A program made the translations under genes and the position numbers. From the NCBI GenBank assembly GCA_036280995.1, contig DASUPQ010000282.1, forward strand, positions 1 to 36,985: a stretch of DNA of 36,985 bases, read 5' to 3'. Of this stretch, positions 35,889 through 36,985 are shown piece by piece. The stretch's first letter is position 1. Every line of letters starts with the position of its first letter. The notes under the pieces are model-generated. The model was not told the origin of the DNA. It searched no databases and saw only the letters and a list, made by a program, of their open reading frames with translations. Source of the stretch: Actinomycetota bacterium (GTDB lineage: Bacteria; Actinomycetota; CALGFH01).

Positions 35889-36752
35889 CCGCCACAACAG
35901 AGCATCCTGATCACGGGCGCGACCTCGGGCATCGGCCGGGACGCGGCCCTGCGGCTGGTCCGGGACGGGCACCTGGTCCTGGCCGGCGGGCGCCGGCCCG
36001 ACGCCTTGGCCGAGCTGGCCCGGACGGCCGGGGGCCGGCTGGAGCCGGTGGTGCTGGACGTGACCGACCCGGCGTCGGTGGAGGCGGCCCGGGCCCTGGT
36101 CGAGCGGCGGACCGGCGGCCGGGGGCTGGACGTGCTGGTCAACAACGCCGGCTACGCCCTCCCGGGGCCGCTGGAGGCGCTGGCCGAGCGGGACCTGCGC
36201 GAGCTGTTCGACACCAACGTGTTCGGCATGCTGGCGGTGACCAGGGCGTTCCTGCCCGCGATGCGCGAGCGGGGCCAGGGCCGGGTCGTCAACGTCGGCA
36301 GCATCATGGGCCGGGTCGCCATGCCCCTGCTCGGCGCCTACAACGCCAGCAAGCGCGCCGTGGCCGCCGTCACCGACGCCCTGCGCATGGAGCTGGCCCC
36401 CTTCGGCGTCACCGTGGTCCTGGTCGAGCCGGGCGCGGTCCGGACCGGGTTCGCGTCCCGGGCCCTGGCCGGCCTCGCCCCCTACCGCGACCCCGGCTCG
36501 CCGTACGCCGCCGCCCTGGCCGGCACCGACGCCGCCTGGGCCCGGGTCTACCGCCTCGCCCCCGGCCCGGCCTCGGCCGGGCGCACGGTGGCCCGCGCCG
36601 CCACCGCCGCCCGCCCCGCCCCCCGCTACGTGGTCCCGGCCCGCAACCGCCTGGTCGTCGCCGCCCTCGGCGCCCTCCCCACCCCGGCCGCCGACGCCGC
36701 CAAGCGCCGCATCATGGGCCTCCCGGCCCGGCTCAGGCGTCCAGGGGGGTGA
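35886..36752 (+). CDS. short-chain dehydrogenase/reductase
   Basis: This 288-residue classical SDR uses NAD(P)H to reduce or oxidise a carbonyl/alcohol substrate that cannot be named from sequence. The cofactor motif is TGATSGIG (10-17), followed by Arg35-Arg36 (AGGRRP), which favours NADP. NNAG is at 85-88, Asn110 is in DTNVFG, and the catalytic Ser138, Tyr151 and Lys155 (YNASK) are all present. The C-terminal part around VEPGAVRTGF is typical of the SDR group annotated as oxidoreductases acting on lipophilic alcohols. It starts 15 bases from the divergent S9 peptidase start and shows no ribosome binding site. Its end overlaps a minus-strand relic by 20 bases. Confidence 0.9.
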   Translation: MPPQQSILITGATSGIGRDAALRLVRDGHLVLAGGRRPDALAELARTAGGRLEPVVLDVTDPASVEAARALVERRTGGRGLDVLVNNAGYALPGPLEALAERDLRELFDTNVFGMLAVTRAFLPAMRERGQGRVVNVGSIMGRVAMPLLGAYNASKRAVAAVTDALRMELAPFGVTVVLVEPGAVRTGFASRALAGLAPYRDPGSPYAAALAGTDAAWARVYRLAPGPASAGRTVARAATAARPAPRYVVPARNRLVVAALGALPTPAADAAKRRIMGLPARLRRPGG

Positions 36753-36865
36753 CCTCGACGGCGAGCTCGACCGTCCAGGGGCCGCCGCCGACGGACAGGC
36801 GCAGGGCCAGCCGCCCGCCGAGGGCGTCGGCGAGCTGGCAGTAGCCGTCTCCGAGGTGGAACCCC
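36733..36865 (-). pseudogene. 5'-truncated relic of an unknown gene
   Basis: A minus-strand frame ending at a TGA (36735-36733) encodes about 43 residues, including GDGYCQLADALGGRLALRL and GGPWTVELAVEVTPLDA. Third positions are nearly all G or C and the composition looks like a globular protein C-terminus. No ATG, GTG or TTG occurs in the frame, and coding character stops near 36865, next to the promoter of the sigma-factor gene. It looks like the tail of a gene whose front was deleted. I do not recognise the family. Confidence 0.4.
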
Positions 36866-36904
36866 GGCGCCGCCGATGGTGTATGGATTGGCGAGACCGA
36901 GTCC

Positions 36905-36985
36905 GTGGAGGGCCGACCACTGGACGAGCAGGAACTCGTCGAGCAGGCACGAGGGGGCGATGCGCGTGCCTATGAGGCGCTGGTC
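36905..36985 (+). CDS. ECF RNA polymerase sigma factor, 5' fragment
   Basis: The last 81 bases encode 27 residues from a GTG start: EGRPLDEQELVEQARGGD, then ARAYEALV. The pattern (D/E)xxLVxxARxGDxxAFxxLV opens region 2.1 of extracytoplasmic-function sigma factors. The gene runs off the window edge, so neither the -10 recognition region nor region 4 is visible. No strong ribosome binding site precedes the GTG, and another start further upstream cannot be excluded (none in frame back to 36872). Confidence 0.6.
   Translation, partial: MEGRPLDEQELVEQARGGDARAYEALV

Overview
The window is very GC-rich (well above 70% by eye) and tightly packed on both strands. A PdtaS-type sensor kinase, an ANTAR response regulator, a class F sortase relic, a PspC protein and many starts without a Shine-Dalgarno sequence all point to an Actinomycetota chromosome. 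It is probably an uncultured soil-type lineage, but I cannot name the genus. I see no rRNA, tRNA, CRISPR array, phage gene or insertion sequence.

Layout. Positions 1-2015 hold a surface copper cluster: an anchored single-domain cupredoxin, a four-helix membrane protein and an anchored three-domain cupredoxin. Positions 2091-3740 hold a thioesterase and two small conserved genes. Positions 3737-9551 are one minus-strand operon, aceB-glcD-glcE-glcF, which would oxidise glycolate to glyoxylate and condense it with acetyl-CoA to malate. Positions 9652-13593 hold a MacB/FtsX-like ABC exporter followed by pdxH. A ROK sugar kinase faces away from the exporter across an intergenic region with a strong inverted repeat. 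Positions 14690-19637 hold a lipoprotein sugar dehydrogenase, a ten-helix membrane protein, an ArsC-like protein that has lost its catalytic cysteine, an AlkX/AlkZ-like winged-helix protein and an isochorismatase-like hydrolase. Positions 19601-21462 hold a small lipoprotein, a PspC protein, a probable methyltransferase relic and the ANTAR regulator. Positions 21555-26042 encode a full-length glutamate synthase large subunit with no small-subunit gene nearby.

The most unusual locus is 26225-30830 on the minus strand. It encodes a 39-residue secreted peptide, a class F sortase with an internal in-frame deletion that removes the catalytic cysteine, and a 1382-residue protein coupled to the sortase by a GTGA overlap. 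The large protein joins a degenerate receiver-like domain, about 350 residues of Ala/Arg/Glu helix built on an 18-residue repeat, a GT-C-like multispan region, and an extracytoplasmic region with two LGFP-like modules and a final membrane helix. A clear rho-independent terminator follows it. I do not know a described system with this architecture.

From 31130 the plus strand carries the PdtaS-type kinase, with a repeat-rich insertion in its ATP lid, and a D-2-hydroxyacid dehydrogenase. A decayed endonuclease/exonuclease/phosphatase gene comes next. An S9 peptidase and an SDR start back to back 15 bp apart. The window ends with a gene relic and the first codons of an ECF sigma factor. At least four broken genes in 37 kb suggest local gene decay, or indel errors in the assembly.
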